From contig JAWZXG010000037.1 of the NCBI GenBank assembly GCA_037178625.1, forward strand, positions 61,788-125,787: a stretch of 64,000 bases of DNA, written 5' to 3'. The stretch comes from Skeletonema tropicum. Lineage: Eukaryota; Bacillariophyta; Thalassiosirophyceae; Thalassiosirales; Thalassiosiraceae. The position numbers and the translations under genes are program-made. The notes beneath the pieces were generated by a model, which saw only the letters and a list, made by a program, of their open reading frames with translations, had not been told where the DNA came from and did not search any database. Below, piece by piece: positions 61,601 to 64,000 of the stretch. Positions within the stretch are counted from its first letter, which is position 1; each line of letters opens with the position of its first letter.

Positions 61601-64000
61601 ATTGATATGCCCAGATATCCAGCACTGTGCATCGATATCCCCAGAAAGCCAGCACTGGGCATCAATATCGCCAGATATCTAGCTCTGGGCATCGATATCC
61701 AGTGAGATATCTAGGACTGGACATCGATATCGCCTGATATCTAGCACTGGGCATCGATATCCTGTGAGATATCTAGCACTGGGCATCAATATCGCAAGAT
61801 TTCTAGCACTGGGCATCGATATCCAGTGAGATATCTAGCACTGGGCATCGATATCCAGTGAGAGGATATCTAACACTGGGCATCGATGTCACCAGATATC
61901 TAGCACTGGGCATCAATATCCCCAGATATCCAGCACTGGGCATAGATATCCCCAGATATCTAGCTCTGGGCATCGATATCCAATGAGATATCTAGCACTG
62001 GGCATCGATATCACCATATATCTAGCACTGGGCATCAATATCCAGCACTGGGCATCGATATCCAGTGAGATATCTAGCTCTGGGCATCAATATCCAATGA
62101 GATATCTAGCACTGGGCATCGATATCACCATATATCTAGCACTGGGCATCGATATCCATTGAGATATCTAGCACAGGGCATCGATATCCAGTGAGATATC
62201 TAGCACTGGGCATTGATATGCCCAGATATCCAGCACTGTGCATCGAAATCCCCAGAAAGCCAGCACTGGGCATCAATATCGCCAGATATCTAGCTCTGGG
62301 CATCGATATCCAGTGAGATATCTAGGACTGGACATCGATATCGCCTGATATCTAGCACTGGGCATCGATATCCTGTGAGATATCTAGCACTGGGCATCAA
62401 TATCGCAAGATTTCTAGCACTGGGCATCGATATCCAGTGAGATATCTAGCACTGGGCATCGATATCCAGTGAGAGGATATCTAACACTGGGCATCGATGT
62501 CACCAGATATCTAGCACTGGGCATCAATATCCCCAGATATCCAGCACTGGGCATAGATATCCCCAGATATCTAGCTCTGGGCATCGATATCCAATGAGAT
62601 ATCTAGCACTGGGCATCGATATCACCATATATCTAGCACTGGGCATCGATATCCAGTGAGATATCTAGCTCTGGGCATCAATATCCAATGAGATATCTAG
62701 CACTGGGCATCGATATCACCATATATCTAGCACTGGGCATCGATATCCATTGAGATATCTAGCACAGGGCATCGATATCCAGTGAGATATCTAGCACTGG
62801 GCATTGATATGCCCAGATATCCAGCACTGTGCATCGATATCCCCATATAGCCAGCACTGGGCATCAATATCGCCAGATATCTAGCTCTGGGCATTGATAT
62901 CCAGTGAGATATCTAGGACTGGACATCGATATCGCCTGATATCAAGCACTGGGCATCGATATCCTGTGAGATATCTAGCACTGGGCATCGATATCACAAG
63001 ATTTCTAGCGCTGGGCATCGATATCCAGTGAGATATCTAGCACTGAACATCGATATCCAGTGAGAGGATATCTAACACTGGGCATCGATGTCACCAGATA
63101 TCTAGCACTGGGCATCAATATCCCCAGATATCCAGCACTGGGCATAGATATCCCCAGATATCTAGCTCTGGGCATCGATATCCAATGAGATATCTAGCAC
63201 TGGGCATCGATATCACCATATATCTAGCACTGGGCATCGATATCCAGCACTGGGCATCGATATCCAGTGAGATATCTAGCTCTGGGCATCAATATCCAAT
63301 GAGATATCTAGCACTGGGCATCGATATCACCATATATCTAGCACTGGGCATCGATATCCATTGAGATATCTAGCACAGGGCATCGATATCCAGTGAGATA
63401 TCTAGCACTGGGCATTGATATGCCCAGATATCCAGCACTGTGCATCGATATCCCCAGATAGCCAGCACTGGGCATCAATATCGCCAGATATCTAGCTCTG
63501 GGCATCGATATCCAGTGAGATATCTAGGACTGGACATCGATATCACCTGATATCTAGCACTGGGCATCGATATCCTGTGAGATATCTAGCACTGGGCATC
63601 GATATCGCAAGATTTCTAGCACTGGGCATCGATATCCAGTGAGATATCTAGCACTGGGCATCGATATCCAGTGAGAGGATATCTAACACTGGGCATCGAT
63701 GTCACCAGATATCTAGCACTGGGCATCAATATCCCCAGATATCCAGCACTGGGCATAGATATCCCCAGATATCTAGCTCTGGGCATCGATATCTAATGAG
63801 ATATCTAGCACTGGGCATCGATATCACCATATATCTAGCACTGGGCATCGATATCCAGCACTGGGCATCGATATCCAGTGAGATATCTAGCTCTGGGCAT
63901 CAATATCCAATGAGATATCTAGCACTGGGTCCATCGATATCACCATATATCTAGCACTGGGCATCGATATCCATTGGGAAATATCTAGCACAGGGCATCG
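55602..64000. repeat. Higher-order satellite array, right block (~8.4 kb, continues past the edge)
   Basis: The same satellite and HOR as the left block resume in register after the copia insertion. HOR junctions start at 56,101, 56,698, 57,592, 58,209, 58,826, 59,436, 60,015, 60,632, 61,249, 61,860, 62,471, 63,062 and 63,673. Spacing is 610/611 or 617 bp, apart from 579, 591 and 597 (deletions) and 894 (one irregular segment around 57,265-57,300 with a GGGCATCGCATCG junction). The last 80 bp contain two private changes (GGGTCCATCG, CCATTGGGAAAT). The array end lies outside the window. Confidence 0.95.

Overview
This window looks like a nuclear chromosome segment from a stramenopile alga, most likely a diatom. 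The reasons are GT-AG introns of about 70-350 bp, Ty1/copia elements of the kind abundant in diatoms, a fragment that I recognise from memory as a Crypton-type tyrosine recombinase tail, and Ser/Ala/Thr-rich low-complexity proteins. This is inference: no rRNA, tRNA or organellar gene is present to anchor it. There are no bacterial operons and no CRISPR.

Layout. (1) 1-7.3 kb is gene-poor and TE-littered. It holds a degraded or intron-rich minus-strand gene running off the left edge, a 383-bp Mutator-type MITE with a perfect 10-bp target duplication, a GIY-YIG nuclease-like ORF, and a 5'-truncated tyrosine-recombinase tail fused to a coiled coil. (2) 7.3-24.6 kb, minus strand: one huge gene (open frame about 5,500 codons) with an N-terminal unique domain, an acidic tract, seven WW domains and a three-level nested repeat rich in Phe-Gly motifs. 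Likely 5' exons lie at 23.8-24.6 kb, but a one-base frame offset separates them from the giant frame. (3) 25.0-25.5 kb: a small hypothetical gene with a nonsense codon. (4) 25,575-30,216: a complete, recently inserted copia element (184-bp LTRs with 1 mismatch, TSD AATAG) whose RNase H is truncated. (5) 30.2-33.5 kb: intergenic sequence with short tandem repeats and one plausible terminal exon. (6) 33,529-34,576: a Pro/Gln-rich zinc-finger-like gene with a clear 78-bp intron; its second exon runs straight into a satellite array. (7) 34,577 to the right edge: about 25 kb of an approximately 29-bp satellite organised into higher-order repeats of 611/617 bp (41 junctions counted), interrupted at 51,094-55,601 by a second copia element (178-bp LTRs with 1 mismatch, TSD ATCCC).

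Most noteworthy: the second copia element has a 14-nt sequence abutting its 5' LTR that is perfectly complementary to a site inside the same LTR, the arrangement used for self-primed reverse transcription in Tf1-like elements. The satellite shows higher-order structure, a >6-kb internal segmental duplication and CpG-decay-like variation, and it breaks a host exon. The giant WW/FG protein grows by whole in-frame repeat blocks. Both large tandem systems amplify at several nested scales within one 64-kb region.
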